A stretch of 39,202 bases of DNA from IMG/VR virus record IMGVR_UViG_3300008110_000144, positions 1-39,202 of that record. The stretch is one strand, 5' to 3'. Within the stretch, counting starts at the first letter, position 1, and every line of letters begins with the position of its first letter. Below, in pieces: positions 6,356-13,076 of the stretch. The notes beneath the pieces are model-generated. The model did not search any database and had not been told where the DNA came from. It saw nothing but the letters and a program-made list of their open reading frames with translations. A program made the translations under genes and the position numbers. The stretch comes from a virus.

Positions 6356-7377
6356 TGAAAGATAGATTTCAAATTATCGGTGCCAGTGAAATTGCTGGCA
6401 TCATAAAAGAATATTCGGCTAACTTATTTGCTGAAAATTTAATTAGCGAAACAATAAACGAGAAATTGCAGGCAATGCCTAATTATCTTGAAACAAGATA
6501 TTCGCTAGGTAAAAAGTTAATGCTTACTAGAGAGCAATTTAAGCGATTTAACGAGTTTACGAGCAACAAAGCTATGTCTCGTGGCAAAGAAATGGAGGAG
6601 GATGTAAAAGTTGATTATACCCGTCAACATTTAGAATTAAAAGTTATTGAAGACGAAACTCAAGCAGTCAAAGATAAAATAATCAAAGGTTGCAAATTCC
6701 CGTTTAGAGCAACAATTGATTATATTTTAAGCGATAACAAAATTTTAGAATGTAAAACAACTGATATAAACCAATGGTTTAAAATTGAAAATGACGGCTT
6801 GCCTTTTAATTATTATATTCAAGCTCAAGCTCAATTATGGCTTCATGAAAAAGAAATTTGCGAAGTTCATATTGCGGGAGTTAATACAGTTAATAAAAAT
6901 CATCAAATATTAGAATCCAAAACTTTTAAGGTTGGCTTAGACCCAAAAATGGTTAGAGCAATTACCGCTAGTTTAGTTTGGTTTAGTGCTGAATTTGAAA
7001 AAGGCACTTTGTTTAACAAAGACGAAGCGGATAAAACTAAAAAAGATAAGCAAATTGATGAGTTTTTAGCACTTGAGAAAGGAACTCTTGAATTGCCACT
7101 TGAAAGCGATTTGTCGGCTAAATTAGCTCGATTAAAAGAGCTTGACGAGGCAAAGAAAGAATACGAAAAACTTGATAAAGAAATTCGAGAGCAAATCAAA
7201 CAATCAATGCAAGATTATAAATTTGCTAGGTTTAAATCTAATCAATTTGAGATTGAGGCTAAATATAGCAATGAAAGCTATCATGATGAGGCAAGTATTA
7301 ATGAAGCAATTGAGAAAGCTAAATCAATGAGTGTCGGCGATGTGAAAGCGGGCAAGAAATTAACAATTAAATATTAA
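6355..7377 (+). CDS. YqaJ-type recombination exonuclease
   Basis: 340 aa. A PD-(D/E)xK nuclease core is readable: RGKEMEE (about 76-82), D122 in ATIDYIL, E132-x-K134 in ILECKTT, and the QAQAQLWLHEK motif (156-165). These are the expected acid, ExK and Gln positions of YqaJ/lambda-exonuclease-like proteins. It resects DNA ends 5' to 3' to feed the RecT annealase. The C-terminal third is a Lys/Glu coiled coil. AAGGAGGGTGA precedes the start, the best Shine-Dalgarno sequence in this arc. Confidence 0.88.
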   Translation: MKDRFQIIGASEIAGIIKEYSANLFAENLISETINEKLQAMPNYLETRYSLGKKLMLTREQFKRFNEFTSNKAMSRGKEMEEDVKVDYTRQHLELKVIEDETQAVKDKIIKGCKFPFRATIDYILSDNKILECKTTDINQWFKIENDGLPFNYYIQAQAQLWLHEKEICEVHIAGVNTVNKNHQILESKTFKVGLDPKMVRAITASLVWFSAEFEKGTLFNKDEADKTKKDKQIDEFLALEKGTLELPLESDLSAKLARLKELDEAKKEYEKLDKEIREQIKQSMQDYKFARFKSNQFEIEAKYSNESYHDEASINEAIEKAKSMSVGDVKAGKKLTIKY

Positions 7378-7382
7378 TAACA

Positions 7383-8054
7383 ATGACAAAAATAACTATA
7401 CTAAGCGGTTTCGGGCAAGAGCCTCAAACTTTTAAAAATGTCTTTAGCAATAAAGATGTAATTACACTAGACTATCTTCAAAATAAAAACTTTGAGGATT
7501 TATTGACGCAGGATTTAAAAGCTTATGATAACGAGGTTGTTATCGGTTGGAGTCTTGGCGGGCAAGTTGCGATTCGATTAATTGAAAAACAAATATTAAA
7601 ACCAAAGTTATTAATTCTAATAGCTACGCCGTTTCAGTTTGTTGAAGATGATAAAAACGAGGTAGGAATGCCATTAGAATTGTTTAATCAATTCCAAAAT
7701 GTTTTAGATGAAAATCCAGCACAAGCATTGGCATATTTAGGGCATTTAACATCTTTAGGAGATAAAAACCCTGAAGATGTTTTGAATTATATGGTTGCCG
7801 TTCAGGACACTGATAATCTAAATTCTTGGCTTAAAGAGTTAAAAGATTTTAATTGTTTTAATGTCGATTTTAAAAACTTTCCAAAAACAATTTATATTTG
7901 TGGTGATGGCGATGCAGTCGTTAATTCTAAGCAATATGAATACTTTAACGAAAGACTTAATGATTTTGAAATGAAACTAATTTTTAGTTGTGGACATGCC
8001 CCGCATTTCTCACATAAAAACGAGTTTTTGCATATAATCAATGAAAAAATATAA
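7383..8054 (+). CDS. alpha/beta hydrolase resembling BioH (pimeloyl-ACP methyl ester esterase)
   Basis: 223 aa alpha/beta hydrolase. The nucleophile elbow is GWSLGGQVA with S57; the acid is in YICGDGDAVV (D175 or D177); the histidine is in FSCGHAPHFSH (H205). GWSLGG together with GHAP.FSH is characteristic of BioH, which releases pimeloyl-ACP from its methyl ester in biotin synthesis. The protein is shorter than E. coli BioH (256 aa) and begins ILSGFGQEP where BioH has a GWG oxyanion segment. Alternatives are BioG-like or other small esterases. It sits between phage nucleases and abuts a GNAT gene, so it looks like an acquired accessory gene. Substrate is inferred, not shown. Confidence 0.7.
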   Translation: MTKITILSGFGQEPQTFKNVFSNKDVITLDYLQNKNFEDLLTQDLKAYDNEVVIGWSLGGQVAIRLIEKQILKPKLLILIATPFQFVEDDKNEVGMPLELFNQFQNVLDENPAQALAYLGHLTSLGDKNPEDVLNYMVAVQDTDNLNSWLKELKDFNCFNVDFKNFPKTIYICGDGDAVVNSKQYEYFNERLNDFEMKLIFSCGHAPHFSHKNEFLHIINEKI

Positions 8055-8372
8055 ATGACAACGGCTAGGCTTGCAAATTATCACAAAATAATTAGAGACG
8101 GCAAAGAAGTTGGTAAAATACAAATACTCAATTATTATAGTTCAGGCGTGCCACAGCTTGAATATGATTTAGAAAAGGAATATTGGGGCAAAGGAATAAT
8201 GACTCAGGAGCTAAAAGATTATATTGAGAGAATTAAGGATAATTATAAATTTTTAATTGCTATTGTTAAAAAAGATAATCTTGCAAGCATGCGGGTTTTG
8301 GAGAAAGTCGGGTTTAGTGATTTTTTTCTTTTTAAAAAAACTGGATATAAATTTTATATAAAAATGTTATGA
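8055..8372 (+). CDS. GNAT family N-acetyltransferase, short
   Basis: 105 aa. The acetyl-CoA loop is EYWGKGIMTQEL (R/Q-x-x-G-x-G/A type), followed by the VKKDNLASMRVLEKVGF segment that marks GNAT motif B. At about 105 aa it is compact and lacks the usual N-terminal strand-helix extension. The ATG follows the BioH-like stop directly and the gene overlaps the next by 4 nt, so the three are co-translated. The substrate is unknown; it may modify a host protein or small molecule. Confidence 0.78.
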   Translation: MTTARLANYHKIIRDGKEVGKIQILNYYSSGVPQLEYDLEKEYWGKGIMTQELKDYIERIKDNYKFLIAIVKKDNLASMRVLEKVGFSDFFLFKKTGYKFYIKML

Positions 8373-8944
8373 ACGATTATCATAAAAAAACAATAGATGT
8401 AAAAAATCTAAAAAACTTGGTGGACGCTGATTATTTGCCAAAAATAAACTTGTTGTTTAATAAGGATATTCCAAAAGAGCCAAAAACTCCCGATGAATTG
8501 ATGTTATTTCGATTTGCTGGCTTTAAAGAAAGTGAGATACAAAAATACTTTTACAGTCAGATCCGAAACCTAGGAATTGAAATTAGGAGTAAAAATAATC
8601 CTAATTTCATGGAAGCGGTTAAGAATGATAATGGCGATGCGGTAGTATCAAAATTAACTGATAACCAAAGAATGGCGTTTTATGCAAGAAAAAAAGCGGA
8701 AGGGTTTAAAGGTGGCTTTCCTGATTTAACCATACTTCTTTTTAATTCTAGGATATGTCTAAGAGATACAATGTATCTTGAGTTAAAAAGAATAGATGCA
8801 CCAAGCGGAATACATTTAACGGAAGAACAATTAGATTGGTTTAAGAAGTTAAACAATATGGGCTATAATTCCTATATTACAAACAATCCGATTTTCTTTC
8901 GAGATGTTGTTTTAAAAGAGATTAGAAATTTTTTTGAGGTTTAA
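8369..8944 (+). CDS. VRR-NUC domain endonuclease
   Basis: 191 aa. The C-terminal half carries the VRR-NUC pattern of the PD-(D/E)xK superfamily: GGFPDLTILL (catalytic D in PDL), MYLELKR (E-x-K) and LTEEQLDWFKKLNNMGY (conserved Q and W). The N-terminal 100 residues are basic and unrecognised. Such phage nucleases are usually structure-specific and may resolve replication or recombination intermediates made by the RecT/exonuclease pair upstream. It overlaps the GNAT gene (ATGA). Confidence 0.85.
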   Translation: MNDYHKKTIDVKNLKNLVDADYLPKINLLFNKDIPKEPKTPDELMLFRFAGFKESEIQKYFYSQIRNLGIEIRSKNNPNFMEAVKNDNGDAVVSKLTDNQRMAFYARKKAEGFKGGFPDLTILLFNSRICLRDTMYLELKRIDAPSGIHLTEEQLDWFKKLNNMGYNSYITNNPIFFRDVVLKEIRNFFEV

Positions 8945-8946
8945 AC

Positions 8947-9105
8947 ATGATTTTAGATATTTTTCAGGATATAGCAATTATTCTTTTTTTTCTTGGCTCA
9001 AAAATAACTAATAAAATTGGTGCAAGTGGGGCGGTTTTGTATTTGATTTATGCAATTTTAAAAATATTAGTGCGTTTTAATTTAATAACAATTGTAGGGG
9101 TTTAA
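8947..9105 (+). CDS. small membrane protein, 52 aa
   Basis: ATG at 8947, two bases after the VRR-NUC stop; TAA at 9103-9105 overlaps the next ATG. It has a hydrophobic stretch near the N-terminus (DIAIILFFLGSKI) and a second one (GAVLYLIYAILKILV), so two possible membrane spans. It is the first of five consecutive tiny membrane-protein genes. Roles such as holin, antiholin or superinfection exclusion are possible but untested. Confidence 0.65.
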   Translation: MILDIFQDIAIILFFLGSKITNKIGASGAVLYLIYAILKILVRFNLITIVGV

Positions 9106-9371
9106 TGGAAAAATTAAAATATTATTTAAAAGAAATAAAGGAAAATGCAAAATTTCTTTACAATGAAGAAACTTATATAAAAGAATTTAGCAATTGTAGC
9201 ACCTATAGTCTGGTTGCTCTTGCACCCTTGGTTTGTGCAACAATTGCGGTAATCACGCCATTAACAATTATTGCATTTGCTTTTCATGGTTGGCAATTAA
9301 TGTTTGTTTGTTGTCTATTTTGGGCTTTGGTGTTATGTTATATATTAGCAATACTTTTTCGCAATTTATAG
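9105..9371 (+). CDS. membrane protein, 88 aa, two spans
   Basis: A charged N-terminal 35 residues is followed by two hydrophobic segments (LVALAPLVCATIAVITPL and LMFVCCLFWALVLCYILAIL) separated by a short turn with FHGW. The hairpin topology resembles small holins, but no family is recognised. GTAGGGG precedes the start, and the TAATG overlap couples it to the preceding gene. Confidence 0.7.
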   Translation: MEKLKYYLKEIKENAKFLYNEETYIKEFSNCSTYSLVALAPLVCATIAVITPLTIIAFAFHGWQLMFVCCLFWALVLCYILAILFRNL

Positions 9372-9378
9372 GGGTTTT

Positions 9379-9549
9379 ATGATTTTTATTTTTACTTTTC
9401 TTTTTATATATTTTCACTCTTTCATGTATGATAAATCTTTCATGTATGATAAATCTTTACAATTATATTGGAAAGAAAAAAGAATTGATTATGCTTTTGG
9501 CTATATAGTCAGCGTGATTGCATTGGTTTATTTAATTTGGAGGTTTTAA
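9379..9549 (+). CDS. small membrane protein, 56 aa, with internal duplication
   Basis: Starts after ATAGGGGTTTT. It has an N-terminal hydrophobic segment (MIFIFTFLFIYF), a duplicated SFMYDK block, and a C-terminal hydrophobic segment (GYIVSVIALVYLIW). The duplication is exact at DNA level and keeps the frame, which supports selection for an open frame. Function unknown. Confidence 0.65.
   Translation: MIFIFTFLFIYFHSFMYDKSFMYDKSLQLYWKEKRIDYAFGYIVSVIALVYLIWRF
9418..9453. repeat. 18-bp in-frame tandem duplication
   Basis: TCTTTCATGTATGATAAA occurs twice without a gap (9418-9435 and 9436-9453), followed by a third TCTTT. It lies inside the 56-aa gene and adds six residues. Confidence 0.95.
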
Positions 9550-9550
9550 T

Positions 9551-9775
9551 ATGAATAAAAATTCATTTTGTGAAGTGTTTAAGATAATATTTTTATTTTT
9601 TTTGTTTTTCCTTTTCATGACTTTTATTGTAAAGTTCATTAAACACAAAGACCCTATTTGCGATATTGAAAAGAAAAGCAAGTTTATTCTTGAGTGCATA
9701 AAAGCAGATACAACAAAAGACTTGCGGGCGATTGGTGCTTGCGAGCAAATGTCTATAAAATTATATTGTAAATAA
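9551..9775 (+). CDS. membrane-anchored small protein with four cysteines, 74 aa
   Basis: One N-terminal membrane span (IIFLFFLFFLFMTFIVKFI), then a short domain with Cys residues in CDIEKKSKFILEC and CEQMSIKLYC. Four cysteines downstream of a span suggest disulfide bonds in the periplasm. GGAGG precedes the ATG by 9 nt. No family is recognised with certainty. Confidence 0.7.
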   Translation: MNKNSFCEVFKIIFLFFLFFLFMTFIVKFIKHKDPICDIEKKSKFILECIKADTTKDLRAIGACEQMSIKLYCK

Positions 9776-9776
9776 T

Positions 9777-9962
9777 ATGAAATTACTTAAAACTTTTTTA
9801 ATATTTTTTATTGCATTTGGAGTAATGTATTTTTTTACAGGATTTATTCTTGCTGATTTTAATTATGCAAATTGGAGTGAAACAAACAGAGGACTCATTA
9901 TTACGATATCTTTTTTTATCGCTCTTTTTAATCATATGTGGGACACCACTCCAATAGATTGA
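9777..9962 (+). CDS. small membrane protein, 61 aa
   Basis: Two hydrophobic segments (TFLIFFIAFGVMYFFTGFIL and GLIITISFFIALF), ending in HMWDTTPID. It is the last gene of the rightward arc. Its stop overlaps the -35 element of the promoter of structured RNA 2. Confidence 0.65.
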   Translation: MKLLKTFLIFFIAFGVMYFFTGFILADFNYANWSETNRGLIITISFFIALFNHMWDTTPID

Positions 9963-9987
9963 CTTTTAAATTCATGCAGTTTAAAAT
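9959..9987 (+). promoter_or_regulatory. sigma70-like promoter of structured RNA 2
   Basis: TTGACT at 9959-9964, 17-nt spacer, TAAAAT at 9982-9987. Predicted start at about 9993. There is no gene downstream before the convergent terminator. Confidence 0.8.
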
Positions 9988-9992
9988 AAAAA

Positions 9993-10328
9993 CATACTAG
10001 ACGCTTAAAAAACGAGCTAGTCAAATCGCTAGAAATGGCTTCACTAATCAAGCGGTTAAGTTTTGGAAAGGCTAATAGAGATGTTAGTTTTACGCAATAA
10101 CTCCAAGACCTCTGAAACGAGCAAGCCCTAGTAGGTTCATCGCTTACCTAAGTATCAAGCTAGGGCAAAATAAGGGAAGGGTAAAACACAGCGGTTGACT
10201 CCATGTCAATCGTGATAGCTTAAGAATAATAAATCATATCTTCGGAGTGCCTGTAAAGTTCTTTGTGAAAGCAGGTAAACTAATTGCAATTGTGGTTAGT
10301 GGTAAATTCTTGTAGGGGGCTGTGTTTT
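9993..10328 (+). ncRNA. structured RNA 2, about 340 nt, autonomous transcription unit
   Basis: Non-coding on both strands and richer in G and C than its neighbourhood. Supported helices: AAAACACAGC (10183-10192) with GCTGTGTTTT (10319-10328); GCCCTAG/CTAGGGC (10125-10131/10160-10166), stacking on TAGGT/ACCTA (10132-10136/10146-10150); GGTTGAC/GTCAATC (10193-10199/10205-10211); ACTAG/CTAGT (9996-10000/10017-10021). It has a promoter directly upstream and a strong terminator palindrome at its 3' end. I do not recognise the family. It lies at the end of the rightward arc. Confidence 0.75.
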
Positions 10329-10355
10329 TAAAGGTGTCGAATTCGACACCTTTAA
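10328..10355. terminator. bidirectional terminator, perfect 28-nt palindrome
   Basis: Two perfect 14-base half sites centred on GAATTC at 10339-10344 (half: AAGGTGTCGAA with flanking TTA). A-rich and T-rich flanks on both sides fit termination in either direction. It lies where rightward and leftward transcription meet. Its left edge touches the closing helix of structured RNA 2. Confidence 0.8.
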
Positions 10356-10765
10356 GATTTTCTAATTTTCCTTTATCCTCTTTTTCTTTATCTTTCTTTA
10401 TCTTCTTTTATTTTTTTTTATTCCTTAATCCGTAAATTTTATAACCGCTATTTTGTAGGCTTCAAGGGGGTTTATTCTCCTTTTATTCTCCTTTTATTCT
10501 CTAATTTCGATTTCACAATCAAATAAAGAATCTAGTATTATCAATGCTTCAGGTCAATTTTATCAAATAACCATCAAATAAAATTAAGTTCTCTTTAGTT
10601 GAAATAAATCCGATTTTTTTAAATGCAATGTTTGAGCGGGTTGAAGGCACTTTTACTACTAATTTACAGATAATTTACTAATTTTAAGTAGAAAAAACTT
10701 TTGCCTTTGTTTTGTAGGTTTGGAAAGGGTTTTATCTTTAATTCTTTCTTTTATTTATCTTTAAA
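10356..10765. other. gene-free AT-rich stretch at the convergence point
   Basis: No credible gene. It contains a polypyrimidine tract (about 10360-10435 on +) and an 11-bp tandem repeat TTTATTCTCCT at 10471-10492 with a partial third unit to 10501. Two similar segments, TTTTGTAGGCTTCAAGGGGG (from 10451) and TTTTGTAGGTTTGGAAAGGG (from 10711), form an imperfect direct repeat. It probably serves as the 3' untranslated region of the leftward late transcript. Confidence 0.6.
10471..10501. repeat. 11-bp tandem repeat
   Basis: TTTATTCTCCT twice, then a third diverged unit TTTATTCTC. Confidence 0.9.
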
Positions 10766-11209
10766 TTATTTGCACCAATTAGGTTTTTGCCCTTCGCCAG
10801 TATAAGGCACTGCTAAACCTCTATTTAACAAAGCCTTAGCAATATCAACACCGCCAACTTTAACAACAGCAACGATTCTACCGCCGTATTTATCATTTTT
10901 AACTTCTGATAAAAGCAATTCTTTTTCTCCTATAACGCCAATAAGTTCATTGACGAATTTTTGTGCTTCTTCTGCTTTAATTTTTTCCTTTTCACATTTA
11001 GCTTTTGAGCCTCTTTCTGGTGCGTCAATGCCTTTAATACGAACGATTAAACCAAGCTTTTGGATTAGTGGGGATTCTTTTTGAATGTTAATTGCTATAG
11101 TGTCCCCGTCAATTATTCTTAAAGCTTTATAAACATACATTTGCTCTTGTGCATGTGCTTGTGCTTGTGCTGGTGAGGCTAGTAAGATTAGTATTAAAAA
11201 AATTATCAT
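10766..11209 (-). CDS. secreted thermonuclease (staphylococcal nuclease family)
   Basis: 147 aa. The N-terminal signal peptide MIIFLILILLASPAQAQA fits export with AxA cleavage. The SNase core is intact: the DGDT calcium-binding Asp, RIKGIDAPE (catalytic Arg, Asp and Glu equivalent to R35, D40, E43) and KYGGR (Arg equivalent to R87). It cleaves DNA and RNA in the presence of calcium outside the cytoplasm. It is the last gene of the late leftward unit, four bases after the endolysin. It may degrade extracellular or periplasmic DNA at lysis, or incoming competitor phage DNA. Confidence 0.9.
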   Translation of the reverse strand: MIIFLILILLASPAQAQAHAQEQMYVYKALRIIDGDTIAINIQKESPLIQKLGLIVRIKGIDAPERGSKAKCEKEKIKAEEAQKFVNELIGVIGEKELLLSEVKNDKYGGRIVAVVKVGGVDIAKALLNRGLAVPYTGEGQKPNWCK

Positions 11210-11213
11210 ATAT

Positions 11214-11720
11214 TTATGCTTTGTTTACGATCCATTTACCATTTACTAATTTTGCGAATCCTACAAAATTTTGGTTTAGTTTTTCTGTCAATTGAAATTG
11301 AATGTGAATGCACCCTTTTTCAATAAGTATTTTATCAAAACTAATCTCATTTTTTTTACAAGCTTTTAAAACTATTTTTGCCCCTTCTTCTGGTGATTTA
11401 TTTATTACATTGAAATCACAAGCTAATCCTTGCATATGTTTTGATGTTGGACTTCCATTAACTTTTAAATTAACAAGTTTTGAACGATAACCGCTAGTAA
11501 TTTCAATTGGTAAATTAATAGCATCTCTTATTTGTTGCATTTTGCGAGAAGTGTGCAATAAACAATTTAAAACACCAAGTGCAGGGGTATTATCTAATCC
11601 AGTATTTGTTTTAAGCCACTCTTCTTTTTTAAAATTTTTAGTTTCTAAATCATCAAGAGTAATTATTGAAGTATTAATTTCGACTTCTTTTTTCTTTTTA
11701 AAATTTAAAAAATTAAACAT
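11214..11720 (-). CDS. M15 family peptidase endolysin
   Basis: 168 aa. The C-terminal domain (about 50-165) matches the M15 (DD-/LD-carboxypeptidase-like) pattern: EITSGYRSKLVN, then SKHMQGLACDFNV (zinc ligands H and D) and GCIHIQFQL (final H). This is the Peptidase_M15_3 class, common as phage endolysin in Gram-negative hosts. It cleaves peptide cross-links in the peptidoglycan. No signal peptide, so it needs a holin. It is located directly after the spanin pair. Confidence 0.9.
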   Translation of the reverse strand: MFNFLNFKKKKEVEINTSIITLDDLETKNFKKEEWLKTNTGLDNTPALGVLNCLLHTSRKMQQIRDAINLPIEITSGYRSKLVNLKVNGSPTSKHMQGLACDFNVINKSPEEGAKIVLKACKKNEISFDKILIEKGCIHIQFQLTEKLNQNFVGFAKLVNGKWIVNKA

Positions 11721-11722
11721 AT

Positions 11723-11998
11723 TTATTCATTATTATTTTTAGTGTTGCAAATTGAGTATTTAACGCAATTGGAATATTTAACTACTTCAACTAACCAATC
11801 TTTTAATCGTTTTGGTATCATGGCAATTCTTTTTTGCTCTTGTTTTGTAAAAGTATCTCTTTTGGGATAATCAGGCAATAACTTAACATATTCTTGAAGC
11901 TGTGCTTGTGATAAACTTTTATTCGAGGGCTTCGAGCAAGTAGTCGTCATCAAGATTACCAGTATCATTAAAATCACTTTTCTTGGCATTTTTAGCAT
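11723..11998 (-). CDS. candidate o-spanin lipoprotein (Rz1-like)
   Basis: 91 aa. The N-terminus MLKMPRKVILMILVILMTTTC is a lipoprotein signal with the acylated Cys after TTT; starts at 11998 or 11989 are both possible. The mature part is short, Lys/Gln-rich and ends with two more cysteines. The first 80 bases overlap the 101-aa membrane/coiled-coil gene in another frame, the classical Rz/Rz1 architecture. It would sit in the outer membrane and join the i-spanin to fuse membranes at lysis. Confidence 0.72.
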   Translation of the reverse strand: MLKMPRKVILMILVILMTTTCSKPSNKSLSQAQLQEYVKLLPDYPKRDTFTKQEQKRIAMIPKRLKDWLVEVVKYSNCVKYSICNTKNNNE

Positions 11999-12224
11999 TA
12001 TTTAAGGTTGTTTTTAGTTTTTGGATATTTTCCTCGTGAAAGACTTTTGTCTCTTGCTCGATTCTTTTATATTCTTCAATTTTTTGTTTTTTACCAATGT
12101 AAGAAATATAAAAAATAAAGATCCAAAATATTGTAAGTCCAACAATTAAATAAATTATAAATTTTTTTGGGGACATGTTATCAGGTACGCTCATTTTTAT
12201 AAAAAATTTTATAAAACTAATCAT
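11919..12224 (-). CDS. candidate i-spanin (Rz-like)
   Basis: 101 aa. An N-terminal membrane span (FIIYLIVGLTIFWIFIFYI, about 22-40) is followed by a charged coiled coil (GKKQKIEEYKRIEQETKVFH...) and an acidic tail. This is the topology of an inner-membrane spanin. The o-spanin candidate overlaps its 3' end out of frame, and the endolysin lies just downstream. Sequence alone does not give a family; the call rests on topology and gene order. Confidence 0.7.
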   Translation of the reverse strand: MISFIKFFIKMSVPDNMSPKKFIIYLIVGLTIFWIFIFYISYIGKKQKIEEYKRIEQETKVFHEENIQKLKTTLNNAKNAKKSDFNDTGNLDDDYLLEALE

Positions 12225-12424
12225 TTTCTAAATAAAGTTAAATTTCCAAATCCAATTATCGCAAAGAAACCACCGCCAGCATAAAACAAGAACTTTCCTA
12301 ATAAGTCAAATGTTTTATCTGGTAGTGGTGTAAAAATGTCGATTCCAATAAAAATTAAATAAAAGAAAAAAGCAATTAAATAAATAATTCCGTAAATTTT
12401 GGCTCCCCATTCTTTTGTCAACAT
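12221..12424 (-). CDS. candidate holin, 67 aa, two membrane spans
   Basis: Short N-terminus with positive charge, then two hydrophobic spans (IIYLIAFFFYLIFIGIDIF and LFYAGGGFFAIIGFGNLTLF) joined by a short loop containing a proline. Size and topology fit a class II holin. It overlaps the i-spanin gene by 4 nt and precedes the spanins and endolysin. Other small membrane roles cannot be excluded. Confidence 0.65.
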   Translation of the reverse strand: MLTKEWGAKIYGIIYLIAFFFYLIFIGIDIFTPLPDKTFDLLGKFLFYAGGGFFAIIGFGNLTLFRK

Positions 12425-12427
12425 AAG

Positions 12428-12784
12428 TTATAATTTATTGTTTAGTTTTTCCATTAAATCATTGCTTCTTTCTATTATTTTTATATTTGCAATATCCTGA
12501 CTTTCTATCTTATGAGTTCGCTTTTTATAAGCATTTAAATCAATTCCAAATGCTTCAAGTTTTTCATTTGTTTTTTTTTGCTCTATCTTAAAATCAGCAA
12601 CATCTTTTTTTAATTCGATATATTCTTTTCGTCTTTCTTTTTCTTTATACGCAATATTAAATCCCGAAATAAGAAATTCAATAAACTTTTTACCCAAATA
12701 AAAAGCAATGGCAAGCTTAGCAATGCTTGCATAAAGCGCATCGTCAATTATTTCTTTTAAGAATTCTATAAATTTAAAGTCCAT
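12428..12784 (-). CDS. membrane-anchored coiled-coil protein, 118 aa
   Basis: An N-terminal hydrophobic segment (YASIAKLAIAFYLGKKFIEFLI) is followed by a long Lys/Glu coiled coil. The layout resembles that of the neighbouring 100-aa protein, and the two may be related accessory lysis proteins, for example holin-like partners. No recognised family. Confidence 0.6.
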   Translation of the reverse strand: MDFKFIEFLKEIIDDALYASIAKLAIAFYLGKKFIEFLISGFNIAYKEKERRKEYIELKKDVADFKIEQKKTNEKLEAFGIDLNAYKKRTHKIESQDIANIKIIERSNDLMEKLNNKL

Positions 12785-13076
12785 TTTTTGGGCAAATATT
12801 TGAAATTAACAAATAAACATTTTTTTCTATATTTTCAACTTTTTTTTCCATTGGTTTCAATCTTTCGTCCATGTTGTTGTTAAAATCTTTTTTAAACTCA
12901 TTTTTAAATTCATTCATGCTATTTTTAACTTTTTCATCAACTTGCTCTTTTGCAAAACTTTTAATAGTTTTAAATGCACAATAAGCAAACACGGCAAATG
13001 CTACTGTAGAGAAATTAGGAGCTTGCTCCATTAATTTCATAATCTGAATTATTTCATTCATTTCTTTTTCCTCCAT
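12774..13076 (-). CDS. membrane / coiled-coil protein, 100 aa
   Basis: One hydrophobic segment at about 22-38 (FSTVAFAVFAYCAFKTI), then a Lys/Glu/Asn-rich coiled coil (MERLKPMEKKVENIEKN-like region near the C-terminus) and a final CPKNGL. The 3' end overlaps the 118-aa gene by 11 nt. Probably part of the lysis cassette; role unknown. Confidence 0.6.
   Translation of the reverse strand: MEEKEMNEIIQIMKLMEQAPNFSTVAFAVFAYCAFKTIKSFAKEQVDEKVKNSMNEFKNEFKKDFNNNMDERLKPMEKKVENIEKNVYLLISNICPKNGL

Noticed and set aside
10356-10765. CRISPR or minisatellite
   Set aside because: The 11-bp repeats are contiguous and only about three units long, with no spacers.
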